From: Pempheris klunzingeri
Taxonomy: Eukaryota > Chordata > Actinopteri > Acropomatiformes > Pempheridae
NCBI RefSeq assembly: GCF_042242105.1
Contig: NC_092031.1
Coordinates: 15,750,662-15,814,661, forward strand
Reading direction: 5' to 3'
Length of the DNA stretch: 64,000 bases
Below the pieces are notes generated by a model. It was not told where the DNA came from, searched no databases, and was given only the letters and a program-made list of their open reading frames with translations. Shown here piece by piece: positions 48,401-58,637 of the stretch (positions within the stretch are counted from its first letter, which is position 1; the number at the start of each line of letters is the position of its first letter). Made by a program: the position numbers and the translations under genes.

Positions 48401-48736
48401 ATGAAAGAGCTATAAAAACCTGTGTAATAACTTTCACACATCCCAGTAAGCCTAGCTAGACAACAACCAAACTACAACCAAACAGGAGCATTTGATTCAG
48501 CCATCACTTAGTTATGTTGCATTAGACTGTCACTGTTGACAACCTGCATACAAAAAGTTGACGTTTCATTAAGGACTTTAAATTATGATTAAGCTGACGA
48601 TACACGCATTACCAAGGCATGCACGTTCTCGAAATTCGCACAATATCCATAAGTACGTGATTTAACCGATTAAAGTTACTGATACGGAGTGTTTTTAAAT
48701 GAGAAAAAAAGCATCTCACCACTGCACCGTAGCCAT
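39212..48736 (-). CDS. vps35l: VPS35 endosomal protein sorting factor-like (VPS35L, retriever subunit)
   Basis: VPS35L is the alpha-solenoid scaffold of retriever. With VPS26C and VPS29 it recycles SNX17 cargo from endosomes together with the CCC and WASH complexes. The 30 coding exons in transcript order are 48736-48720, 48136-48037, 47879-47697, 47594-47475, 47344-47320, 47103-47024, 46710-46582, 46493-46409, 46325-46269, 46175-46079, 45200-45153, 44867-44774, 44499-44299, 44153-44107, 43630-43519, 43418-43302, 43225-43172, 43083-43003, 42899-42837, 42737-42652, 42521-42441, 42337-42274, 41640-41542, 41447-41370, 41284-41170, 41008-40869, 40675-40510, 39969-39851, 39751-39602 and 39310-39212. 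They give 968 residues (human 963). Landmarks are [12 protein letters not shown] and [12 protein letters not shown], a Ser tract, [43 protein letters not shown] and [11 protein letters not shown]. Intron 10 is U12-type and intron 13 appears to be GC-AG. Confidence 0.96.
40285..40507 (+). mobile_element. MITE with AGGGCTGCAACTAA ends, in vps35l intron 27
   Basis: The copy begins AGGGCTGCAACTAATTC and ends near CCGTTAATCGTTAGCTG. Internal text includes AGTTGTTTGGTC, GAGGAATAAAGAAACC and CGATTATCAAAATAGTTGA. I recognise this as a very common short non-autonomous DNA element of teleosts, whose ends carry AATCGTTGCAGCYCT. This copy is somewhat degraded. On the - strand one end meets the vps35l exon 27 splice donor (40509-40501). 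Confidence 0.75.
40681..40704 (-). repeat. (CA)n beside the vps35l exon 27 acceptor
   Basis: About twelve CA units on the + strand read as UG repeats in the vps35l transcript. They end only a few bases before the exon 27 acceptor (exon starts at 40675). Confidence 0.8.
42379..42433 (-). repeat. (CA)27 microsatellite filling vps35l intron 21
   Basis: About 27 uninterrupted CA units lie within a 103-base intron (42338-42440). In the transcript the UG tract starts about eight bases after the exon 21 donor and makes up more than half of the intron. Confidence 0.85.
44154..44298 (-). other. GC-AG intron in vps35l (intron 13)
   Basis: The frame and the family alignment require exon 13 to end at 44299 (..APE) and exon 14 to begin at 44153 ([10 protein letters not shown]). 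That places the donor at GAG/GCACGTGG, a GC donor, with a normal CAG acceptor. The nearest GT, four bases downstream, would put the next exon out of frame. Confidence 0.65.
45201..46078 (-). other. U12-type intron in vps35l (intron 10)
   Basis: On the transcript strand the donor after ..RELLPR is GTATCCTTTAAT, a perfect U12 consensus. Near the 3' end CTCTTTGACC matches the U12 branch element, with the branch A about 13 bases before the acceptor CCAG/ATACG. There is no long pyrimidine tract. The phase is 2. This is the clearest of the three minor-class introns in the window. Confidence 0.9.
45557..45930 (+). mobile_element. MITE copy A (TIR element) in vps35l intron 10
   Basis: The left end reads ATCAAAGTATGTCCACTAG then AAGTGCTGGTTTTTGCAAC and TGTCAGGCTCAGAGTG. 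The right part ends with TTCAAATAACAACCTGAGCC. Much of the interior matches the segment at about 63114-63597, including GTGTCTGAT/CAACATTACAG-type and CTTCAAATAACA..CTGAGCCTGT blocks. The complete right end of that other copy is the inverted complement of this left end over about 60 bases. It is therefore a non-autonomous inverted-repeat element. This copy is shortened at its right end. Confidence 0.65.
48152..48204 (+). repeat. (CAGA)n tandem repeat in vps35l intron 1
   Basis: About thirteen CAGA tetramers, interrupted once by GG, lie just upstream of vps35l exon 2 in the transcript sense. This is a simple repeat. Confidence 0.85.
48337..48362 (+). repeat. (TG)n microsatellite in vps35l intron 1
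   Basis: About thirteen TG units form a simple repeat within vps35l intron 1. Confidence 0.8.
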
Positions 48737-49010
48737 TTTTCTACAATCATATGACGCTTCAGTACTTCCTGGTGACGCCAAATTATGAGGAAGCGCTGTT
48801 TTTGTTACTAAATATGCGGTCTGTCGCATATTTAATGTTGTCAACGTAAAGACAACATTTGATATGCAACTCTGAATACATGATAAGGTGTTGTTTCACC
48901 ATTTGTAACAACAGAGAGTGAATTAAGAGACGTTTTAATAAGCTGTTACAGTAAAATATGACTTCGTTTCCCAGGATACATTGCGCAGTTTCAAGGGCGC
49001 TTCCAAAGAG
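48737..49010. promoter_or_regulatory. Divergent promoter region of vps35l and zdhhc16
   Basis: The vps35l start codon (48736, - strand) and the putative non-coding first exon of zdhhc16 (ending 49385, + strand) are oriented head to head with only a few hundred bases between them. The stretch contains an ETS-like ACTTCCTGG near 48764, and a perfect 10-base inverted repeat (TAAATATGCG/CGCATATTTA with a 6-base spacer) at 48809-48834. A shared bidirectional promoter is likely. The transcription start sites themselves cannot be seen. Confidence 0.5.
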
Positions 49011-49385
49011 ATAAATAAAAGGGGAAGAGGTCTCACTTTGGGATTTTTATTTTTTCGGGCACTGAAGCCTTTTTAAATAAGTTTCGGTTGTCTAACTGGT
49101 TATTTTGAGCAAATGAACCAAGCTGATTTACATTCGTTGAGACAGTAGTTGACACCCACTACTGAATTTTACTCTAAAACGTTTTCCTTTAACGGCCAGA
49201 TTATAAGTATTATATATTTTTAAACTGGTGAATAAAATTCCTGTTCAATAGACAATCTTGGTGAGCAGTGCCGCTCTGTGCTGCGGGTCTGCTGCAGCAG
49301 TCTGTGGGGAGTTTAGCTAACAGTTTAGCCTCACCATGACCTGACCGTGGTGCCGCAGGCTTGTCCGCCCAGTTCACCTGACCAG
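49010..49385 (+). other. Putative zdhhc16 non-coding exon 1
   Basis: A GC-richer stretch ends in CACCTGACCAG/GTACAG, a good splice donor at 49385/49386. It precedes a 3.3-kb interval without coding exons and then the zdhhc16 coding exon, which fits a 5' UTR first exon. The left limit is a guess. Confidence 0.4.
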
Positions 49386-50006
49386 GTACAGTATGTCAGT
49401 GTCTGATCCGAGATGGTGTGTTGTGTTTATTAAAAAAAAGACTGTTAACATGGGCGGGTTGGAGGCGGCTGGGTGCAGCTAGCAGGCAGCTAACGGTGAA
49501 GCGTAACTAAATGTAATGTTAGCTAACTGGAGGTTCATCCACTGTGGACAAGATGAAGTGTTTAGTTCTAAGATAATATGATGCAGCCGCTCAGTGTGAA
49601 CTGACTTAATGTGGACATTTGTTCAGTTGTTTTATCTCAGTCCTCTGTTGGAGCCTTCAGCCCGCTTTACGACTAAGGTGACAAACTGTGTGTGCTGACA
49701 AAAGCTTTACTTACTACAGTAAGTTTGGTCTCAATACTTGTATGTACGACAGTAGAACGATGTTCTGTGTGTGACTTCTTGTGCTTCCACACAGTCTCTA
49801 ATCTAAACTAGAGAAATAATCTGAGGACAGATTACTGTTACTGTCTAAATGGGGACCATATGGCGGGATGTTTGTTCATTTCACTCTATTACAACTGTAG
49901 ATTTAATCTCCTGGGCTGTAATGTGGCCTTTAAGACAGCTAATATATGAGAATGGCTCCAAGTAACGACTGTTTCCACTGTCAAGTGATTCATACATTAA
50001 TCTAGA

Positions 50007-50274
50007 ACATGTCAGAAAATATTGAAAAACGGCCACATAACTTCCCAAAGCTTAAGGATGTCCTATTTTGTCACCACAGACAGTCCAAAGCCCAAAGGTA
50101 TACGACTGACAATGAAATAAAACAGCAAATCCTCTTATAGGAGAGGCTGGACCTTGCTGTTGTCAACCATTTTTGCTTGACAAGTGCCTGAAACTATTGA
50201 TTTAATTGTGAAAATAGTTTAATTTCCTGTTGATGGATTAACCAATCAAGTGGCTATTCCTTTCAGCTCTACAC
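50007..50274 (+). mobile_element. Degraded copy of the AGGGCTGCAAC-type MITE
   Basis: The text CATGTCAGAAAATATTG, then CTTCCCAAAGC..AAGGATGTCC and GACAGTCCAAAGCCCAAAG, and an end near CCTTTCAGCTCTAC, matches the same common teleost MITE as at 40285, in a diverged copy. It sits in the long first intron of zdhhc16. Confidence 0.6.
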
Positions 50275-51198
50275 ACTGTCCTAATAACCATAACCCCACA
50301 GGTTAATCAGCCACATCTCACCACATTAATATGTATCTACTTTCTTCCACCCTGCTGTAGAAAACCTATTGGCACTGTGTTGCACTTGTCAGTATCTGTT
50401 GTGTTTAGAGGGAAACACAGATGACCTTAAACACCGTGGTGATACACGATCATATGGATCCACCCCCTTTGTCGAGGCCTAAAATTGTCTAAAAGTCCCA
50501 ATCAGCAGATTCATGTCCGTCCTCTTGGACTCAGATAGACTGAGAGGGCGAAGTAAAGCTTATTACAGTGAGACACGCAGACAGTGATCGTCCTTTCTTC
50601 TAAGACCAGATTTAGGGCAGCGGGTTGCCATAGAGACTGCGGTGCCCTGCTGTGTGCCACTCTCTCATGTTCCTCCCGTCTGTGCCAGGTACAGAACATG
50701 GAAATGAATATTATGCATTTAAAGGTCCTGTTTTGTCAGCCAGCAGCCTCTCCGTGAAACCAACAGTCGTGTTGCTGCATGTGTCACATTTATTTTCTGC
50801 TTGCTCTCACATCATGACGTTCATTTTACGTCCCGATTGTGACTTGTGTAATTAAACCTGCATCTCCTTCCAGACATGCTGTTAGCCTGGTTGTCTCTGG
50901 AAGAACAGCTCTCCTTTTCATATTTGCTATGAAGAAATCCAGCAGATTTTCCTCCAAATATGAGCTGGTTAATCAACAACAAACACTAGCGTAGAGGTGA
51001 AAGGTCTCAGTGGTACAGAGGCTCATTTCAGGCAGCAAAAAAAATGTTTGGAATGACTAATTAAACAAAATGAACTAATCTAATTTAGACCAGAGCAAAC
51101 AAACGTATCGTCCTTAGTATCCCATTTGACAAACTATCTCATGTGAAATAGTCTAGCTTTGAACTAACATTCTGACTTTGAGTCTCATACGGAGCAGA

Positions 51199-51502
51199 AA
51201 TAATTAGTCCATTATTCGATTGCTTGATTGACAGAAAATTCTGCTAATTATCTATTTGTTTAAGTCACATTTAAAGCAAATATGACTTCTCATGATTCAT
51301 CGCTTCTCTTTGTTGTCTATAATAGCAAAGTGAATATCTTTGCTCTTTGGACTGTCCTTCAGGCAAAACAAGTATTTTGAATTTCTCACCTGAGAAATTG
51401 CAGTGTGTATTTTTACATATTTTCTAATATTTCACAGACCAAACGATGAATTTGAATCTGAGGACTCGTCGAGAATGAAAATAATCATTAGTTACGGCCC
51501 TA
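51199..51502 (+). mobile_element. AGGGCTGCAAC-type MITE, reverse copy
   Basis: The copy is nearly full length. Internal landmarks are GATTGACAGAAAATT, AAAGTGAATATCTTTG, TTTGGACTGTCC, CAGACCAAACGAT and the end AATCATTAGTTACGGCCCTA. This is the reverse orientation relative to the copy at 40285. It lies in zdhhc16 intron 1. Confidence 0.75.
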
Positions 51503-51564
51503 GTCTCGCGATTAGCTAATATCAAACAGCTTAGTCAGTCAAAATTGCGTGCACCATGGGCCAG

Positions 51565-51818
51565 GAGAAAATAATCACCAATTAATCATCTCAGTGTTTT
51601 TTCAAGCAGGAAAACCAAACTTGATCTGGTATTGGTGGATGCCAGGATTTTCTTTTTTTTGTCATGCATGATAATAATACAAATATCTTTAAGTTCTGGA
51701 CTGGGACTTGGATAAAACAATCACTTTGAAGAGGCATTTTATATATTTAGATTAATTAATTTGAAAAAATAATCTGCAGATGAGTTGGTTATGGAAATAA
51801 TCATCAGTTGCAGCCGTG
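51565..51818 (+). mobile_element. AGGGCTGCAAC-type MITE, second reverse copy
   Basis: A more degraded copy ends AATAATCATCAGTTGCAGCC, with CAAATATCTTTAAGTTCTGG inside it. It lies directly after the copy at 51199-51502. The two may represent independent insertions or a local duplication. Confidence 0.6.
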
Positions 51819-52735
51819 ACTTTGACTCACCATCACATTGTTTTGGTTATTTAACCAACTAACTTGTTAGTGATCTCCTTTTCCTGGCTAGAATGGCCTT
51901 CCGAACATTTGCATTGTCATTACAGTAATATTGAAGAATGAATGTATCCATGATTTATTAATGTTGCACCTTTTAATTATCGGTGTCAGTGTGTTTAACC
52001 TTGACAGATGGGACGTGTGTCTCATTTGCAGTGTTGACAGGTTTGTGCTATATCGCTTGTTGCACTTAAGCTTGTTTTTAAAGGTGTGTGTGTGCACAGC
52101 AATGATAAAGAACAAAGTTTGCGTTGGCCACCCTCTATGGATAGTCAGGGAGCAGCTGATAGGAGAGACTTAGGGCAGATTGTTGTCGGGCCTTACTGTT
52201 ACTGTCTACTAAAGGTACCAGATTAGCATCTCTCATTATTCATGCCATCCTATTTTGGAGAACCTGAACGAGCCTTATCTGTGTAACCAATACTCACTTT
52301 CATGAAATGATGCCCTGGATCAGGTGGCCACTTTATTTCCCTCTGAAGACATTCATCCCTTTGCATTTCCCTCTTACAGGGTTACCACTCTGCGTCTCCA
52401 CTGCAAGTTTCTAAGAGGTTTTTGGCCTGCAGATCAGGATTTGCTGTGAATTATTAACAGGAGATGTTTATTTGTAGGCGCAGATGGGCGTAGCTCATTA
52501 CCTGATAGCCCCTGTCCTTGTTTTCTTTGACGGACGGGTGTCACGCAGAAGATGCTGTCACCAAACTTCACTGACTAGTGCTGTTCAGGAAAGGGAACAC
52601 TTTCTAGTAGTGGATGTCCCGTGTGCTGCCTTCCTCCTCTGCTCTCGTCTCTCAGCTCACTTTTCTTTCTCTTAGTTAAGTTTTCAAATGCGCTGGGAGC
52701 TCTCGCAGCTCTGACTTCTCCTGAAGGAGCTAGAG

Positions 52736-55700
52736 ATGGCGATGGAAACCTCAGCGGCCATCAGGCTACGCTACGAAGAGCTGCTGTTTTACGCCGCCTG
52801 CGTTTGTAACTGCTGGTCTGTGTGCCTGTGTGTGTGCGTGTGTCTGGAAGGCAGAGCGTGTAGGAGGGGCGGTGGCGGTGGCATGCGGATGGGCAGCAGC
52901 TGGAGGTGGCAGCTCTCCCGGGCCATGCGACTGGCGCTGCGCTGGTGCCGGCTGTGCCGCCCGCAGAGAGGCGGCAGAGGTGGGGGAGCCACACCGTGGG
53001 TCAGCGGCAAGGTGTCGGAGCTGTGGAGCTACAGCAAGCTGCTGCTCAAGTCACTGTACTTCAACAGCCTCACCAACTCGGACACTCTTTTGGACTGCGC
53101 GTTTGAACCCGTCTACTGGATTGTGGACAACGTGACCCGCTGGTTCGGAGTGGTGAGTTGTGTCGGATTTCCACTCTGGATGCTTCTCTTCTCTCCTCGC
53201 CTCCAAACTGTGTTCCTCACCCTCTCTCGTCTCTCTCAGGTGTTCGTCTGCCTTGTCGTACTGCTGACCACCTCGGTTTTGATCATCGTCTACCTGTTCG
53301 TCCTACCCACAATCCTCAGCACCTACCCTCTGCACTGGATCGTCTGGCACCTCTGCTGTGGCCACTGGCTTCTCGTCATGGTGGTCTTCCACTACTACAA
53401 GGCCACCACCACCTCCCCGGGGCACCCACCCAAGGTACTGACAGGAAAATGTAACATGGTGCAGCAAGGTTTCCGCTGTGAGTGCTGCTCAGCTGAAGGA
53501 GTCTGATGCTCTGTTTACAGGGGGGTTGTCCTCTTGTCTCCTTCCTCTATACCACAAGGAAAACACACTGTAGATTGACTTCTGTTCTTCTTATTGTAGG
53601 ACAAAATTCATATTCCCTCAGTATCCATCTGTAAGAAATGCATCACTCCGAAACCGGCCAGGACGCACCACTGTAGCATCTGCAACATGTAAGTACTAAT
53701 CATTAAGAAGTAAGAAGGTTAGAAAGTACTATTCTCATGTACTGGGTTGGCAGTTTTTTTGTCTTTTTAATTAAATGTGACCTGTTTCTGTTTTATTAAA
53801 GGTGTGTTTTGAAGATGGACCACCACTGTCGTATCCTTCTAACAAGCACCACACACACAAAAAAAAAAAATTAAAAGAGAACGTTCGCTTGAAAATGTTT
53901 CCTTTTTAAATCTTTCAAGTGTTTTTTACATTTTTTTGACCCCACTTTGTACACATTGAACTGAACGTGCTTCCAGCCTGGTTGAACAACTGTGTGGGCC
54001 ATTTCAACCACCGCTACTTCTTCTCCTTCTGCCTCTACATGACTCTGGGCTGCATCTACTGCAGCATCAGCAGCAAGGACTTGTTTCTGGAGGCCTACAA
54101 CGCCATAGAGGTGAGGCCGAGCCAACTGTCTTTACCCTTTAGGCTACTGCCACCCCATAAACCCAACTGTGTTATTTTTGTTAGTATGTTCCCGTTGAGT
54201 TTGGACGTACCTGGATTTATTTACTAATGGTATGAGTAGAGACTCTGCCCAGTTTTAGCTTTGACGAAATGTTACGGTGGCACCTGCCAGACGCTAGCAA
54301 GAAGGCAGAGGTCGAGCTCAGATGGCAAATGACAAGCGAAACAGGAGACATGAAAAGGATCTTTGTTTTCTGTTCTCATATTTACCTTCAATCCAGGATG
54401 GTCTTATCTCAAAGGTGATTGCGCACCAGCTGGTAAACAAACAACCCCGGGCTACGAATACCAATTAGTTTGAAAGTTTGGAAGTCCTCCACACCCAAAG
54501 ATCACTTAACTGGGAACAGGATCCAGCTTGTTAGACTTGTAATTTACCCATGTTGTAAGCAGCCTTTTGCTCCTGAGGGAAATGATCTCATAGAACAGTG
54601 AGCTAGAACCTCGTCAGGCCAGATCTGAATGTGAAATAACTTCATATTTGACATGAGTGTGTGTGAGCTGGACGTTTGCCTGTCCTCCTCAGACGTACTA
54701 TCAGACCCCTCCTCCAATCAACGCCGTAGAGGAGACCACTGCTCACAAGAGTATCATCTTCCTCTGGGTGCTGACCAGGTAAGGAGCACTTCTCCAAATA
54801 TGTTCCCCCTGTTTGAAGGGATAGCTGGGAGTATTCGAGGTGAGGTTGTATGAGGTACTTACTCATGGTTAGTGCTTTACTTGCAGTAGAATGTGGGCGG
54901 CACACCCAGTGTTTGGAGGAACGGAATGGATAAGCACCTCATACAGCCCCACTTCAAAAGTATCCTTTCAAAATTCAGGCAAAGAAAACATCATGCAGAT
55001 AGGTCAGGTTCTAATATGCACCCCTCCCCCCCCATCAGCTCAGTGGCAGTCGCTCTGGGAGGACTCACCCTGTGGCATGTCATACTCATCAGCAGAGGAG
55101 AGACCAGTGTGGAGCGGCACATCAACCGCAAAGAGACCAAAAGATTGCAGGAGAAGGGCAAGGTGCATACACTTGATTACAAAGTCAGTGTTAGACCACT
55201 GGTGACTCAGAGTTTTTATATATATGTTTTTAACTCTAAGTGTTAAAAAAAAAACCTGCAACTTGGCAAAGTAATGGCTGCTGATGTTTCTTTTTTTCTA
55301 ACAGATGTTCAGAAATCCATACCATCATGGCAGACTCAACAACTGGAAGTTTCTGTTTGGCGTGGAAAAAAGGAGGTGAGTTCAGTCACACGTTTTCCTA
55401 AATGATGCCTGTAAAAATGTTTTAATCCCTTAAAACATTTTCAAAGATGCTTGAAACCTCACAGCACTGTGTTTGCACATCATCACAGGCACTTCATTAA
55501 GATGTGAAACAAAACAGCATGACTGCAATTATTTATTTTCCAAAACAACCTTGTCTTGCATAAGTCTCGGTGGATACTCTTGTTTCAGTAAACTGAATTA
55601 TAACAGGATTACAGGATAAAAGTCACATTTGAAATGTGAAACAAGTGATGTAATGTGTAAACACAGGTAGAAACCAACTCCTGATCCCTGAACCAGACTA

Positions 55701-55870
55701 CATGTTTGAAAATGTCCTTTGATGTTTGCAGCCACTGTTCAGGTTATTTGTTCTTTGTGTTCCTCAGTCACTGGTTCACGCGGGTCCTCTTGCCCTCCAG
55801 CCATCTTCCCAATGAAGACGGCATCATGTGGGACTGCACCTTCATCAGGAGAGACCCCATGGCCATCTGA
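52736..55870 (+). CDS. zdhhc16: Palmitoyltransferase ZDHHC16
   Basis: ZDHHC16 (Aph2) is an ER/Golgi multipass S-acyltransferase. The coding exons are 52736-53152, 53240-53434, 53600-53688, 53802-53830, 53977-54110, 54693-54778, 55039-55162, 55305-55375 and 55768-55870. From the first ATG the product is 415 residues, but the start at 52883 (MRMGSSWRWQLSR), giving 366, matches the human length (377) better. The extra 49 residues include a Cys/Val run that reads like translated (TG)n. Membrane helices flank the catalytic Cys-rich domain, with ICKKCITPKPARTHHCSICN and then CVLKMDHHC/PWLNNCVGHFNHRYF. The DHHC motif is intact. The residue before CVLK is Met where Arg is usual. The TTxE-like and C-terminal HWFTRVLLPSSHLP regions are present. 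The KMKQLDKNKL exon of human isoform 1 was not found. The intron after DHHC is U12-like. Confidence 0.94.
53831..53976 (+). other. U12-type intron in zdhhc16, splitting DHHC-PW
   Basis: The donor is GTATCCTTCT, a perfect U12 donor core, directly after the codons for DHHC. The 3' end contains ATTGAACTGAACG, with a possible branch A at about 53960, 16 bases before the AG at 53975-53976. The branch element is degenerate, but the donor is strong. The phase is 1. Confidence 0.75.
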
Positions 55871-58637
55871 TCCTCGGCCTTTCACGCTCACCATTTCAAA
55901 AAAACTTGTACAACCTATAAGCACGATGACTGACACTGCTGTGACCTGCCAGGGACGGTAGACGTCCTGTTTCATCTGTTGTGGTCTGCTGCTACAATGG
56001 AGAAAGAGGCTTTGTAGTCACAAATCAAGAGTTTTTCTGTTGCGTTGGTATTTGCACTGTGGGAAGTTGGAACCACATGGGAATAACCACTAGTGATTCT
56101 TAGGATCAGTTACCGTCATCACCAGTCGACCTTGTACAGTAGGTCCAGTTGGAGACCTCCACCGGCCGATGGCACCCTGCCGCTGCAGCGCTGTTGACCA
56201 GTTCGATTTCTAAATGATGCTGCTGGCCGGCATTGCTGTCAAGCCCAAAGCTCTGTCTCCTTTCTCCCTCATGACCAAGACTTTTTGTGCATTTCTTGGA
56301 CTGAAAACCTTGCACCAACACTTAGGCCTCTTAACAAGCGTGTAAGATGGAAGTGTGGGTGAGTGATGAGGTGCTATGTGTTGCATTTTCAGACATCAGT
56401 ACAGCACAATATAAACTCGTACATGGGCACGACCGGCAGCCGCCATTTTATTCCAGTTGTATTATTAATGCTTTCAAATTAAGACCACGTTTTCAAGAAA
56501 CTCTGCTAGTTTCTTTAGAAAAGTGGTTTTCTGTCTGTAAATATGATGGCACTGTGTTTTTTACTGCTTCCACCACAATATGTGTCCTGTTTATTTCAAG
56601 TTCTGCTGACGGAACAGCTGATTTCCCTCCAACTCAATGGCAATATAAAAGGTTTCAGTTCTTGACACTGATTTGAATGTGCCGGCATGCATGTGCTCAT
56701 GATTCACTGATAAAATGCAAAACATAGCACCATAATAATGGACACTGCTAGTGTAGATTATAAAGGTTGTCCATAATAACTGTGTTTGTGTGTCCTGCCA
56801 TGAGGACGTTTCCAAGTGTTTCTTAACGTGGGGGAGGGCAAGTTATGAGATGAAAATCAATTTTTGATTTTATTTGATAAATGTGATTATTTAAATCTTT
56901 TTTTTAAACGTGTTTTAAGATTTACTACTCTGCATGTTTACATGTGTAATATGTTGCTGTTGTGCTTTGGGGAGGGTGTGTGCTAACTGGGCAGAGAGCC
57001 GCTGCTCTGAACTGATGTTCTGGTGCCGAAGAAGAGCGAGAAAACCAAGTTGAATTCACTCGTCTTAAATTTCTGCCTTCACACTTCAAAAGAAGAAAAA
57101 ACAGCTGCACTGCACTCATTTTGTCATCAACTTCTTAGACACTGTTAAGAGACATTGTTGATTCAAGCCTTTCAAATGAGGAACAGTAAATTGGTGAATC
57201 AGGCACTGTGAAATCGAGTCCAGGTAATTCCCTTTCAGATTCTTCACCCCCAACATGTTCATATCAATAACTTAATGATGGATGAGTTGGATCTGTAGTT
57301 GCCATAGAAACATGATGTGCAGCTGTGATATCATTTGTAACCAATGGGAGCTGTGCTCCAGTTTGATGTGTCTTTTTTAATAAAACAGCTGTTTGATATT
57401 TGAAATGTTTCCATTTTCTTAAAAAAAGGACTTGAAATGCTTTTTGTATAATTATAAAGACAAGTTTTAATGACATGTTAAGTTAGACATTTTAAATATC
57501 GTCTATTTCCTTGGCATAAGTTGATGTGAAGTCCAGTCAGCCAACCTTACTGAAATGACTCGACAATAATAGATGTTCCAACCATGTTTGTTCAAACATT
57601 GAGAGAATACAAGATGGTTGACATAATGTTCATATAACTTATCTTAATTCATTGTACATTAATCTTAAAAACTGAACTCATGTGAGTGGAGTTGTGATGC
57701 CGGTGTTTGATTCACGTCGCCTTGTGAGCAGCTGGAGGACAATTGGCACAGGTCTGAACAGCCCCACCCAGCTGGCACACCAGGGTAGTTGAATCAAACA
57801 CTCCGGCTGTTGTAAAGACACTACTGCTCAGTTCTACATTCATCCAGATGAGGAGATGAAAGGCTGCAAGTCCACATCTTTACATGCAGTGAAGTGCAGA
57901 GGTTTAAATTCTCAAAATAGTCAAAAGTTTAAGACAAGAAAATATTGCCACCACAGTTCAACAAACACTGTATGAATGTATGTACTGTTTGCTTTCTCTC
58001 TTCGTACAGAAGTTGACGGATGCAAAATGCATTCAATAAGAGCCAATTTAATTTCAGAATTTAGATATCTTTAACTTTCCTGATCAATTTTTCAAAAATC
58101 TTTATTTAAAAAAGAAGATGTCCTGATTATTTTATTTAGTTGATGGAAAATCTCCTAGAAATTAGTTATTTCTCAGGTGAACAAACTGACTTTAGCTGCT
58201 GGTCTGACTCAGTCGGAAACCTAGAAGATAAAACTCTCATGTCACTGGACACGTTTCAAATAATGAGCAACCAAAATGCTGACATGTGATCTGATGTTGC
58301 ATTTTCTCCAATACGTAGAGAGAAAGACAACATACATGAGGCGTATTACACGTTAAGCAAATAAGTCATTTGCACTCTTTTAACTTAAGACACTGCTCCA
58401 CAGTCAGTCCATGTGCTCTTAATTGTGCGTTTGTGAAGATAAAGACAGTTACAACAGAAGCGTTTCAATAAAAAAAAAAAAAGCGGGGGGGGGGGGGTTT
58501 GCTACTGCTGGAGAGTTTGACCGAGGACAGAGAGGTGTGCACAGCCTTCTTGGTACCTGCTCCTGGAGTCTGGCTCTCTGACATCTGTACTCATCCACGT
58601 TCAGGGACGATGGCAGACTTGGGGTGTGTTTGAAAAC
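55871..58637. other. zdhhc16 3' UTR and convergent intergenic region with mms19
   Basis: AATAAA near 57378 is the likely zdhhc16 poly(A) signal, giving a 3' UTR of about 1.5 kb. On the - strand TTTATT near 58101 may serve mms19. Poly(A) and poly(G) runs stand near 58470-58498. No gene was recognised in between. Confidence 0.5.
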
